A DNA stretch of 47,693 nucleotides from DATHVR01 sp035461175 (lineage in GTDB: Bacteria > Actinomycetota > Acidimicrobiia > Spongiisociales > ZC4RG35): assembly GCA_035461175.1 (NCBI GenBank), contig DATHVR010000004.1, positions 1-47,693 on the forward strand, in the 5' to 3' direction. Under the pieces are notes generated by a model that was not told where the DNA came from, searched no databases, and saw nothing but the letters and a program-made list of their open reading frames with translations. Positions 1-6,378 of the stretch are shown one piece after another. Position numbers and translations under genes: made by a program. The first letter of the stretch is position 1; each line of letters opens with the position of its first letter.

Positions 1-167
1 CACCACTACTCCATTAGATCCCCGCCCACCACTACCCGGATCACGTCGGCAGCGGTGGCGGGCGGTTGATCGGGTCGTGGTGGGCGGGCAGTTGATCGGG
101 TAATCGTGGGTGGGGACTTAATGGGTATTGGTGGGCAGGCGGTTGATCGGGTAGTGGTGGGCAGCCG
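1..167. repeat. Repeat block: inverted arm plus ~26-bp tandem units
   Basis: Positions 65-167 hold four degenerate direct units starting at about 65, 91, 117 and 142 (spacing 26, 26, 25). Each begins with a version of GTTGATCGGG and ends in GTGGTGGGC; the third unit is the most degenerate. The complement of positions 1-45 reads as the same pattern (GATCCGGGTAGTGGTGGGCG), so the block is also an imperfect inverted repeat centred near 52. It resembles the GTGGTGGG palindromes at 25.7 and 34.9 kb. No gene is seen here. The block may continue beyond the left edge of the window. Confidence 0.7.
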
Positions 168-203
168 CCCGCTCGGCCAGTACCGGTCGGCGGCCCGGGT
201 ATC

Positions 204-209
204 TACCCT
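204..209 (+). promoter_or_regulatory. -10 hexamer TACCCT of a leaderless promoter
   Basis: TACCCT ends 7 nt before the ATG at 217 and no ribosome binding site lies between. The placement matches the TANNNT-start pattern repeated through the window. Confidence 0.5.
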
Positions 210-216
210 TTCGGCG

Positions 217-840
217 ATGTCGCTCTCCTCGCTCGCCCGGTCGGAACGTGAAGAATTGTGCGCTTTGATGCTCGAGGTGGGCCCCGACGCTCCCACCCTG
301 AACGAGGGCTGGACCGTGGTCGATCTGGCGGCGCACCTGGTATCGCGGGAGCACGACCTCTGGGCCGGCCCCGGCATCGTCATCGGTGGCCCGCTGGCGA
401 AGCTGACCGAGATGGCGAGGAAGCGGAGGCGACGCCAGGGGCTGGAGCGCCTAGTTGTCATGCTGCGACGGGGAGAGCCGGCCCTCTTCCGGTTTGCCCC
501 CGCCGGCACCCAGCTCAACGAGTTCTACATCCATCACGAGGACGTCCGCCGCCCCAACGGCTTGCCGCCTCGCACCGACCGGCCCGACCTCGATGAGGCC
601 CTGGTGCGTCTAGTTCGGGGTTCGGCCCGGTTGCTCCTGCGCAACTTCGACGGCGGCATCGACCTGGTCTGGAACGGGGGCGTCGTCTACCGCCGCGGTC
701 CCGAGCCCCGGGCCGAGATCATCGGGAGCCCGGGCGAGATCCTCCTCTACCTGAGCGGACGCCGTCAGGCCGCCCAGGTGGAACTCGAGGGTGATCCCGC
801 CGCCCTCGCCGCGCTGGAGCAGGCCGGTCTCGGAAGCTGA
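217..840 (+). CDS. TIGR03085-type protein, mycothiol-dependent maleylpyruvate isomerase / DinB-like fold
   Basis: A 207-aa protein that looks like the actinobacterial TIGR03085 family, a putative metal-binding four-helix protein related to mycothiol-dependent maleylpyruvate isomerases. The family hallmarks visible are an N-terminal helix followed by WTVVDLAAHLVSRE and the later motif NEFYIHHEDVRR. The frame is open further upstream (to 106), but the region before 217 is repeat DNA. The ATG at 217 aligns with the family start and has TACCCT 7 nt upstream. The stop overlaps the start of the next gene (TGATG), so the two are probably co-translated. The substrate is unknown. Confidence 0.75.
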   Translation: MSLSSLARSEREELCALMLEVGPDAPTLNEGWTVVDLAAHLVSREHDLWAGPGIVIGGPLAKLTEMARKRRRRQGLERLVVMLRRGEPALFRFAPAGTQLNEFYIHHEDVRRPNGLPPRTDRPDLDEALVRLVRGSARLLLRNFDGGIDLVWNGGVVYRRGPEPRAEIIGSPGEILLYLSGRRQAAQVELEGDPAALAALEQAGLGS

Positions 841-1439
841 TGTCCCAGGCCCTGGCCAGTTTCGCCCTGGTCGGGGCCACCGTCCTCGCCGGACTGTCCC
901 TGATCCCCCAGATCGTCAAGTTGGTGCGGACGCGCGATCCCGCCGGCGTCTCCGCTACCTGGCCCGCCATCGGGTGGGTCACCAATGCGGCCTGGACCGC
1001 TTACCTCCTCCAGGCGGGACTGTGGCCCGCCACGGTCTCGACGGGTCTGATGGTGATCTTCTACGCCGTGGTGATGTGGGCCCTGCACCGGGCCGGGAGC
1101 AGCCTGCGACCGTCGCTGGGGCGCGGCCTGGCCTGGATGCTGTTTCTGGTCGCCCTCACTCTGACCGCCGGATGGTTCGCCCTGGGTACGGTCCTCGGCT
1201 TCTCCCAGATCCTGCAGGTCGCTCCCGCCATCATCACCGCCTATCAGACCGACCGGCCCACCGGGATCGCCCCCGCCACCTGGTGGATCGCCGGGACCGA
1301 GGGCGCCCTGTGGAGCTACTACGGGTGGTTCCACGGCGACGTGCCGATCATGATCTTCGCCGCCACCTACTTCACCACCGCCGCCCTGATGCTGATCCGC
1401 TATCACACCGTGGTCCGCCCCGCCGAAGCAACGACCTGA
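840..1439 (+). CDS. PQ-loop / SWEET-like membrane protein with duplicated half
   Basis: A 199-aa hydrophobic protein with about seven predicted membrane segments. The first half carries a PQ-loop (LIPQIVKLVRTRDPAGVS, residues 21-38). The second half carries a similar loop near residues 126-146 (QVAPAIITAYQTDRPTG), where Gln is replaced. Bacterial SemiSWEETs are usually about 90-100 aa with three helices, so this looks like two halves fused, as in eukaryotic SWEETs. The likely role is sugar or other small-molecule facilitation in the cytoplasmic membrane, but the substrate is unknown. The ATG at 840 overlaps the preceding stop, implying translational coupling. Confidence 0.7.
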   Translation: MSQALASFALVGATVLAGLSLIPQIVKLVRTRDPAGVSATWPAIGWVTNAAWTAYLLQAGLWPATVSTGLMVIFYAVVMWALHRAGSSLRPSLGRGLAWMLFLVALTLTAGWFALGTVLGFSQILQVAPAIITAYQTDRPTGIAPATWWIAGTEGALWSYYGWFHGDVPIMIFAATYFTTAALMLIRYHTVVRPAEATT

Positions 1440-1440
1440 C

Positions 1441-1482
1441 TCGCGACAGAATTGCGCGCCATGGCGCGCAATTCTGTCGCGA
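1441..1482. repeat. Perfect 42-bp palindrome (copy 1)
   Basis: Each 21-nt arm contains CGCGACAGAATTGCGCGC and they meet at CCATGG, centred between 1461 and 1462. All 21 pairs match. The element starts 2 nt after the stop of the PQ-loop gene and is followed by AAAA. A half copy lies at 22415-22435 and a copy cut by the window end at 47662-47693. It could serve as a bidirectional terminator, a REP-like element or a protein-binding site. Confidence 0.9.
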
Positions 1483-1600
1483 AAAGCTGGTCTGAGGTAC
1501 CCCCCCGGGTGTCCTGTGACAGACAACGGCAACTCGCGTGACGGTCCGGCGGATGGCCCCATCCTCCGAGACCTCGACGCAATCAGCCGCGGGGGGTTAC
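1483..1600. other. Intergenic stretch without recognisable gene
   Basis: Short open frames are present but lack family resemblance, a ribosome binding site and a TANNNT-start arrangement. Runs of C and G flank the region (1501-1508, 1591-1596). Confidence 0.4.
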
Positions 1601-1618
1601 AGGGGGGTCGTCCCCCCT
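1601..1618 (-). terminator. GC hairpin downstream of dusB
   Basis: A 7-bp stem (AGGGGGG with CCCCCCT) and a 4-nt loop lie 10 nt past the dusB stop on the minus strand. There is no U-tract, so it is a weak intrinsic terminator or a transcript end stabiliser. Confidence 0.4.
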
Positions 1619-1628
1619 TGACAATCAA

Positions 1629-2747
1629 TCAACCTCCGCTGGCCACCAGGTCGGCCTCACGGTCGAGACCTTCGGTGGAGCGACTGTCGAGGAATCCGTG
1701 CGGGAGGCGGACGCTGCGGGCACCTCCGCTGTGGCCCCGGACCATCTTGGCCGCTTCCTCCGGGAAGGGGATGTCGGGGTCGAGGAGGGAGACGAGGTGA
1801 TCGACCTCGGCGATGTCGGCCACCCGGGAGAAGCGGTCGCGGATCTCACGGCCTACCGGGAAACCCTTCAGGTACCAGGAGGGATGTCGCCGGAACAGGT
1901 TGATCCCGTGGCGCTCCCCGAAATGGTCGACGAGGAGCCGCACGTGCTCGGACATGATCGCGCCGATCTCGCCCAGGCTGGGCGGGGCGGGGATCGGGTC
2001 ACCGGCCAAGGCGGCGGAGAGCTCGCCGAACAGCCACGGCCGCCCCAGACATCCCCGGCCCACCACCACCCCGTCGCATCCGGTCTGGTCCATCATGTCG
2101 AGGGCGTCTCCGGCGGTCCAGATGTCGCCGTTCCCGAGCACCGGGATCGTCGTGACCGTCTCTTTGAGGGCGGCGATCGCCTCCCACCGGGCCGACCCCG
2201 AGTAGCGCTGCTGGGCGGTGCGGGCGTGGAGGGCGACCGCCGCCGCCCCCGCCTCCTCGGCCACCCGGCCGGCGTCGAGATAGGTGAGGTGGTGGTCGTC
2301 GATGCCCATCCGGAACTTGACCGTCACCGGAACCGGGCCGGCATTGACGACTGCGGCCTCGACGATCCGGTCGAACAGGTCGATCTTCCAGGGCAGGGCC
2401 GCCCCACCGCCGTGACGGGTGACCTTGGGCACCGGACACCCGAAGTTCATGTCGACGTGGTCCACGCCATGCGCATCGACGAGGAGACGAGCCGCCAGGC
2501 CGATGTAGAGAGGATCCGTCCCGTAGAGCTGGATCGAACGGGGGGTTTCGCCCTCGGCGAAGGCGGCGTTGGCCAGCGTCTTGGGCTCGCCGTCGACCAG
2601 GGCGCGGGCGCCGATCATCTCCGAGACATACAGGCCCGCCCCGTAACGACGGCACAGCGCCCGGAAGGGAGCGTTGGTCACGCCCGCCATGGGGGCGAGG
2701 ATCACCGGCGGGTCGACGCGCAACGAACCGATCGAGAGGGGGGTCAC
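1629..2747 (-). CDS. dusB: tRNA-dihydrouridine synthase
   Basis: A 372-aa FMN-dependent TIM-barrel enzyme that reduces uridine to dihydrouridine in tRNA D-loops. The N-terminal ILAPMAGVTNAPFR motif is present. The catalytic Cys is C104 in MNFGCPVPKVTRHGGGAAL, and VTVKFRMGIDDHH and VVVGRGCLGRPWLF match the phosphate/FMN-binding parts of the family. The GTG at 2747 is chosen because it aligns with the family start. A longer frame would overlap the thioesterase gene. TAACCT lies 7 nt upstream. GGAGGGC also sits in front but only one base from the GTG, too close for a normal ribosome binding site. The gene lies 38 nt downstream of the thioesterase gene on the same strand. Confidence 0.92.
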   Translation of the reverse strand: MTPLSIGSLRVDPPVILAPMAGVTNAPFRALCRRYGAGLYVSEMIGARALVDGEPKTLANAAFAEGETPRSIQLYGTDPLYIGLAARLLVDAHGVDHVDMNFGCPVPKVTRHGGGAALPWKIDLFDRIVEAAVVNAGPVPVTVKFRMGIDDHHLTYLDAGRVAEEAGAAAVALHARTAQQRYSGSARWEAIAALKETVTTIPVLGNGDIWTAGDALDMMDQTGCDGVVVGRGCLGRPWLFGELSAALAGDPIPAPPSLGEIGAIMSEHVRLLVDHFGERHGINLFRRHPSWYLKGFPVGREIRDRFSRVADIAEVDHLVSLLDPDIPFPEEAAKMVRGHSGGARSVRLPHGFLDSRSTEGLDREADLVASGG

Positions 2748-2754
2748 GCCCTCC

Positions 2755-2760
2755 AGGTTA
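2755..2760 (-). promoter_or_regulatory. -10 hexamer TAACCT for dusB
   Basis: On the minus strand TAACCT ends 7 nt before the GTG at 2747, in the short gap after the thioesterase gene. This suggests dusB has its own leaderless promoter. Confidence 0.45.
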
Positions 2761-2785
2761 GGAGGGGCTCCGACCGGAACCCGGC

Positions 2786-3199
2786 TCAGCCTTCGATCAC
2801 GGCGGCGTCGGTCAGGTTCTGGAGCCGGACCTGTCCCCGGGCCACCAGCTTGCCGTCCTCTTCCCGTACCACGTCGACCGCCCACAGCTGCTGGGTGCGG
2901 CCCTGGTGGATGGGGGTGGCCGTCCCGATCAGCGTCCCTTCCCGCGTGGCGCGCAGGAAGTCGGTGGCGTTGTGGACGCCCACGCAACCCATCATTCCCC
3001 GCTCCATCGCCCACAACGCGGCTCCGGTGGAGGCGAGCGTCTCGACCAGCGTGCAGTAGAGACCACCGTGCACCACGCCGTACGGCTGATGATGGTGAGG
3101 TTTGACCACGACCCGCCCGACCGCCCGCTCGGGACTCATGTCGGTCAGTTCGATTTCGCTGTGGGTGACGTAGTTGGTGCCGTCGTGGAAGTCTTCCAT
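2786..3199 (-). CDS. PaaI-type hotdog-fold thioesterase
   Basis: A 137-aa single hotdog domain. The family signature GVVHGGLYCTLVETLAS lies at about residues 41-57, with the HGG turn and following helix that carry the active site in PaaI-like acyl-CoA thioesterases. GRVVVKPHHHQPYG and GTATPIHQGRTQQLW fit the flanking strands. The likely activity is acyl- or aryl-CoA hydrolysis; the substrate is not determinable. It is divergent from the cupin gene, with 43 bp between the start codons and mirror-image TAGCCT hexamers in the gap. Confidence 0.85.
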   Translation of the reverse strand: MEDFHDGTNYVTHSEIELTDMSPERAVGRVVVKPHHHQPYGVVHGGLYCTLVETLASTGAALWAMERGMMGCVGVHNATDFLRATREGTLIGTATPIHQGRTQQLWAVDVVREEDGKLVARGQVRLQNLTDAAVIEG

Positions 3200-3206
3200 G
3201 ATGTTA

Positions 3207-3234
3207 CGAGGCTAACCACGCCCCGTTAGCCTCG
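3207..3234. promoter_or_regulatory. Divergent mirror-image -10 elements forming a 10-bp inverted repeat
   Basis: Arms CGAGGCTAAC (3207-3216) and GTTAGCCTCG (3225-3234) are perfect inverse complements with an 8-nt spacer. The minus-strand TAGCCT (3209-3214) ends 9 nt before the ATG at 3199. The plus-strand TAGCCT (3227-3232) ends 10 nt before the ATG at 3243. The dyad may be only two opposed promoters or also a shared operator. Confidence 0.6.
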
Positions 3235-3242
3235 GTGTCGAC

Positions 3243-3584
3243 ATGCAAACCACCCGCTACTCAGATGTAGCCCCTTATCAGTTCGCCGACCTGTGGCTGC
3301 GCGAACTCTCCCCCGATGCCATGCAGGCCGGGTCGATCGCCGAGGTGACGATCCCGATCGGCGTCCAGCGGCCCAGCCGCCACTCCCAGAAGGTGGACCG
3401 GGTCTACGTCGGCCTCGCCGGCGAGGTCCAGTTCACGATCGAGGGGGAAGGCGTCCTGATCGGACCCGGCGACGTGATCCACATCGCCGAAGGCGAGGAG
3501 TACGGTTACTTCAACGGCGGCCAGGAAGAGGCTCGCCTCCTGCTGTTCCGCTCTCCCGCTCCCTCCCGGCCCGAAGAGAGCTAG
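3243..3584 (+). CDS. Small cupin-domain protein
   Basis: A 113-aa single-cupin beta-barrel protein. RPSRHSQKVDRVYVGLAGEVQFTIEGEGVLIGPGDVIHIAEGEEYGY covers the two cupin motifs: G(X)5HXH-like, with one His at HSQK and Glu/Asp-rich positions, and G-D-x-x-H-I. Only part of the usual metal-ligand set is evident, so it may be a sugar- or ligand-binding rather than enzymatic cupin. It starts 10 nt after a TAGCCT hexamer. Its stop overlaps the stop of the convergent oxidoreductase gene by 4 nt (CTAG). Confidence 0.7.
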   Translation: MQTTRYSDVAPYQFADLWLRELSPDAMQAGSIAEVTIPIGVQRPSRHSQKVDRVYVGLAGEVQFTIEGEGVLIGPGDVIHIAEGEEYGYFNGGQEEARLLLFRSPAPSRPEES

Positions 3585-4636
3585 TCCCGGATCTCCTCCA
3601 CCATCCGGGACAGTCGCTCCCGGTCGGCCGGATCCGGGACGGGAATCGAGAACTCCACGCCGGTGCATACACCGTCAAAACGCTCGCGTACCTTGCGGGC
3701 GATGTCGTCGTAGGTTCCCACCACGGCCACGGTCTCGACCATCTCGTCGGTGACGTGGGCTTCCATCGAATCCCATTCCTGGCGGCGGGAGAGGACCGAC
3801 AGGCGCTCGGCGACGTCGGTCCAGCCGTGAGTGTCGAAAACCGGCCGGTAGGTGCGGGTGCTGGCGTAGAAGCCGATCCTGGCCCGCACGTCCGACAGCC
3901 GCTTCTCCACGGTCGCCTGGTCGGGCCCGGTGACTATCAGAGGACTGGCGATCACCTCGACCGCGGCGGGGTCACGGCCCGATTCGGTGGCACCCTTGTC
4001 GATGGCCGGTCTGATCACCTCTTCCAGGTGCCGCCCGGTGCAGATGGGATGAGGGCGCACCCCATCGGCAACCCGACCTCCGACCCGGGCCATGTGGTGG
4101 TTGACGGCCGCCAGCTGGATCGGGATCTCGGGCCATTCGATCGGTCCGGGATCGAAGAGCGGGTTCATGAGAGTCAGTTCGTAATGGTCCCCGTGGAAGT
4201 CGAGGGAGCTGCCGTTCTGCCACGTGTCCCAGACCGCTCTCACCGCCTGGACGTACTCTTCGATCCAGGGGCCGGGGGCCGACCACTTCATCCCGTAGCG
4301 GCGCTCGATGTGGCCCTTGACCTGGGTCCCGAGGCCGAGCACGAACCGCCCCTGGGAGCCCCGTTGCAGAGTCCAGGCCGTCATCGCCGTCACGGTCGGG
4401 CTGCGCGGGAAGGCAATCGCCACCGCAGTCGTGAGTCGGATCCGGCTGGTGGTGGTGGCTGCCATCGCCATCACCACGAACGGGTCCTCCTTCGTCTCGG
4501 TGAGGACCAGGCCGTCGTATCCCAGTTCTTCCACCAGGGCCGCGTCCCCGGGCACCCGGTCAACCTGGAGCGGTCTGTCGCTTTCTCGCAACCCGGGATC
4601 TACCTTGCCGAGGGGGAGGTGGGTTTCGACCAGCAT
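3581..4636 (-). CDS. Luciferase-like (LLM) flavin/F420-dependent oxidoreductase
   Basis: A 351-aa TIM-barrel protein of the bacterial luciferase superfamily. Typical pieces are an early EELGYDGLVLTETKEDPF, ATTTSRIRLTTAVAIAFPRSP, GRFVLGLGTQVKGHIERRYGM and, near the C-terminus, VVGTYDDIARKVRERFDG. In actinobacteria this branch usually uses F420 (family knowledge). The substrate is unknown. The ATG at 4636 begins at the conserved domain; upstream sequence in the frame is shadow coding. CACAAT ends 6 nt before it, a poor -10. It lies 67 nt downstream of maf on the same strand. Confidence 0.85.
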   Translation of the reverse strand: MLVETHLPLGKVDPGLRESDRPLQVDRVPGDAALVEELGYDGLVLTETKEDPFVVMAMAATTTSRIRLTTAVAIAFPRSPTVTAMTAWTLQRGSQGRFVLGLGTQVKGHIERRYGMKWSAPGPWIEEYVQAVRAVWDTWQNGSSLDFHGDHYELTLMNPLFDPGPIEWPEIPIQLAAVNHHMARVGGRVADGVRPHPICTGRHLEEVIRPAIDKGATESGRDPAAVEVIASPLIVTGPDQATVEKRLSDVRARIGFYASTRTYRPVFDTHGWTDVAERLSVLSRRQEWDSMEAHVTDEMVETVAVVGTYDDIARKVRERFDGVCTGVEFSIPVPDPADRERLSRMVEEIRD

Positions 4637-4703
4637 GCCCCGATTGTGACAGGGTCGGCCCCGCCTCGCCCGTGTGCGCAGGACCCCCGCTCTGTGGGTG
4701 AGG

Positions 4704-5282
4704 TCAGCCGAGTACGTGGACGCCGCGGCGGGCGAGCAGCCGCCGGGTGTCCGGCAGGGGCAGGCCCACCACGGTGGTCGGATGCCCCTCGATCGCCTCG
4801 ACGAAGAGGCCGCCCTTCTCCTGGATCGCGTACGCTCCCGCCTTGTCCAGCGGCTCGCCGGTGGCCACATAGGCCGAGATCTCATCGTCGGTCATGAGGG
4901 CCATCCGCACCAGCGCCGTCACCACCAGCGACTCCATCGCCACCCTCCCATCCTCGATCACCGCCACCGCCACCCCACTGGCCACGTGATGAACGGCTCC
5001 CGACAGGTGCCGGAGCATGGAGTGGGCCTCAGCCGGATGGGCGGGCTTGCCCAGCACGTGGCCTTCATGGACGACCACGGTGTCGGCTCCGAGGACGACC
5101 TCGCCGGGAGAAACCTGGAGCGATGCCTTGGCTCGGGCCAGACGCTCGACTAGTTCATGGGGATGCTCGCCGGGTCGGCTGCTCTCGTCGACGTCGGCGG
5201 GTCGCACTTCGAATTCCGCCCCCAGCGTCTCCAGCAACTGGCGCCGACGGGGCGAACCGGAGGCGAGGACGAGATGGCTCAT
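4704..5282 (-). CDS. maf: Maf-type nucleotide pyrophosphatase
   Basis: A 192-aa protein of the Maf/YhdE family, which hydrolyses dTTP/UTP or modified nucleotides to monophosphates. Family motifs are LASGSPRRRQLL (residues 6-17), VVLGADTVV, LGKPAHPAEAHSMLRHLSG, and ATGEPLDKAGAYAIQEKGG with the usual Asp/Lys/Gln residues. The start overlaps the stop of the amidohydrolase gene (ATGA), so the two form an operon. The pairing with an amidohydrolase gives no clear functional link. Confidence 0.93.
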   Translation of the reverse strand: MSHLVLASGSPRRRQLLETLGAEFEVRPADVDESSRPGEHPHELVERLARAKASLQVSPGEVVLGADTVVVHEGHVLGKPAHPAEAHSMLRHLSGAVHHVASGVAVAVIEDGRVAMESLVVTALVRMALMTDDEISAYVATGEPLDKAGAYAIQEKGGLFVEAIEGHPTTVVGLPLPDTRRLLARRGVHVLG

Positions 5283-6343
5283 CGCAGCCGGATCCCGCCC
5301 CGCAGCACCGCCACCGGCTCGGTGAGAACGGCGGGTTCCTCCCGCGGATCGGCCGGCAAGAACACCGCATCGGCCGGATCGCCGAGCCGGAAACCCGGAG
5401 GGAGGCCCAGATACCTCCTGACGGAGATCGAGGCCGCCGCCACCGCCCGTTCCGGCGAGAGGCCGGCTGTGACCAATGCCTCCACCTCACGTCCCACCTC
5501 GGAAGAGCGGACGGCGAGGTCGGTGCCAGCTAGCACGGCCAGCCCCTCCGGCGCCCGGGGCAGCAGACCGGCGACGTTGTCCAGCCCCTCGCGGATAAGC
5601 CGCGCCCCGCTCGAGCCAGGGCCCAGCATGGCGGCCGTCGCCTCCATCCGGATCAAAGTTGGAATCCAGGCCCCACCACGAGCGGCCAGCTTCTCGAGAT
5701 CGTCCCGATCGAGGAACAGGCCGTGCTCGATCGAGTCGACTCCGGCCGCGACCGCCATTCCGGGAACCTCGGGCGCCATGGTGTGGATCGCCACCCGAGC
5801 ACCGCCGGCGTGGGCGGCCGCCACGGCCGCCGACAGGCCGTCGGCATCGAAGTTGGCCACCGCACCCCGGCCCCGGCGGGGCCAATCCCCGACCAGCTTG
5901 ACCCAACCATGGCCGTCCTCCACTGCCTGGGCCACGGCTTCGCTTATGCCGGCGGTGTCGGTTTCGACCGCGAATCCGGGGTAGTACCCGCCCGCGACGG
6001 AGATCATCCGCGCGGCGGCCTCGTAATCGGGGCGCGAAGCGGGGGGAAGGTCGGACAGTGTCATCACGACCGAGTCGTCGTTCCAGCCTTTGTCGACCAC
6101 CACGAAGACGCCGTTCTCGAGACAGGCGAAGGCACGCCGGCGAATGGCGGCGGGGTCGCCCGGCTCCAGATTCAGCTCGTCGGAAGCCAGATGGGCGTGG
6201 GCATCGGCCAGGCCCGGCAGCGCCCACCAGTCCTCTCCCAGGTCGATCTGTCGAGAGGCGGTGGGAACCGCCCAGCGCCCGCCGTCGTCCACTTCCAGGA
6301 CATGAGCGTCCGCCTGACCGGGAACCCTGAGTGAGACTTGCAT
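5279..6343 (-). CDS. Amidohydrolase-family protein
   Basis: A 354-aa metal-dependent hydrolase with the amidohydrolase TIM-barrel plus small beta-domain plan. The HxH metal pair is at residues 49 and 51 (LADAHAHL). Further visible motifs are GWVKLVGDW (likely Lys ligand), RVAIHTMAPE and DSIEHGLFL (later His residues) and VLAGTDLAV (Asp). The C-terminal RYLGLPPGFRLGDPADAVFLPADP returns to the beta-domain as in imidazolonepropionase-like members. The substrate cannot be read from sequence. TAGCGT ends 8 nt upstream. It is divergent from the first S41 protease gene and is the first gene of the operon with maf. Confidence 0.85.
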   Translation of the reverse strand: MQVSLRVPGQADAHVLEVDDGGRWAVPTASRQIDLGEDWWALPGLADAHAHLASDELNLEPGDPAAIRRRAFACLENGVFVVVDKGWNDDSVVMTLSDLPPASRPDYEAAARMISVAGGYYPGFAVETDTAGISEAVAQAVEDGHGWVKLVGDWPRRGRGAVANFDADGLSAAVAAAHAGGARVAIHTMAPEVPGMAVAAGVDSIEHGLFLDRDDLEKLAARGGAWIPTLIRMEATAAMLGPGSSGARLIREGLDNVAGLLPRAPEGLAVLAGTDLAVRSSEVGREVEALVTAGLSPERAVAAASISVRRYLGLPPGFRLGDPADAVFLPADPREEPAVLTEPVAVLRGGIRLR

Positions 6344-6351
6344 CTTCCCCC

Positions 6352-6372
6352 ACGCTAACCCCGACTTATGCT
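6352..6372. promoter_or_regulatory. Closely spaced divergent -10 elements (TAGCGT minus, TATGCT plus)
   Basis: Minus-strand TAGCGT (6352-6357) ends 8 nt before the amidohydrolase ATG. Plus-strand TATGCT (6367-6372) ends 6 nt before the GTG at 6379. The start codons are only 35 nt apart, so each promoter's upstream region lies inside the other gene. Confidence 0.5.
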
Positions 6373-6378
6373 GGCCCG

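Noticed and set aside
1..167. CRISPR array
   Set aside because: Units are 25-26 bp in direct contact with no unique spacers, and no cas genes are present.
106..216. N-terminal extension of the TIGR03085 gene
   Set aside because: It translates tandem repeat DNA. The ATG at 217 has a -10 hexamer at the expected distance and matches the family start.
1441..1482. Inverted repeats of an insertion sequence
   Set aside because: No transposase, no target duplication and no interior between the arms. It is a contiguous palindrome.
1516..1800. 94-codon plus-strand ORF after the PQ-loop gene
   Set aside because: It overlaps the dusB 3' end, crosses a GC hairpin, and has no ribosome binding site, promoter hexamer or recognisable motif.
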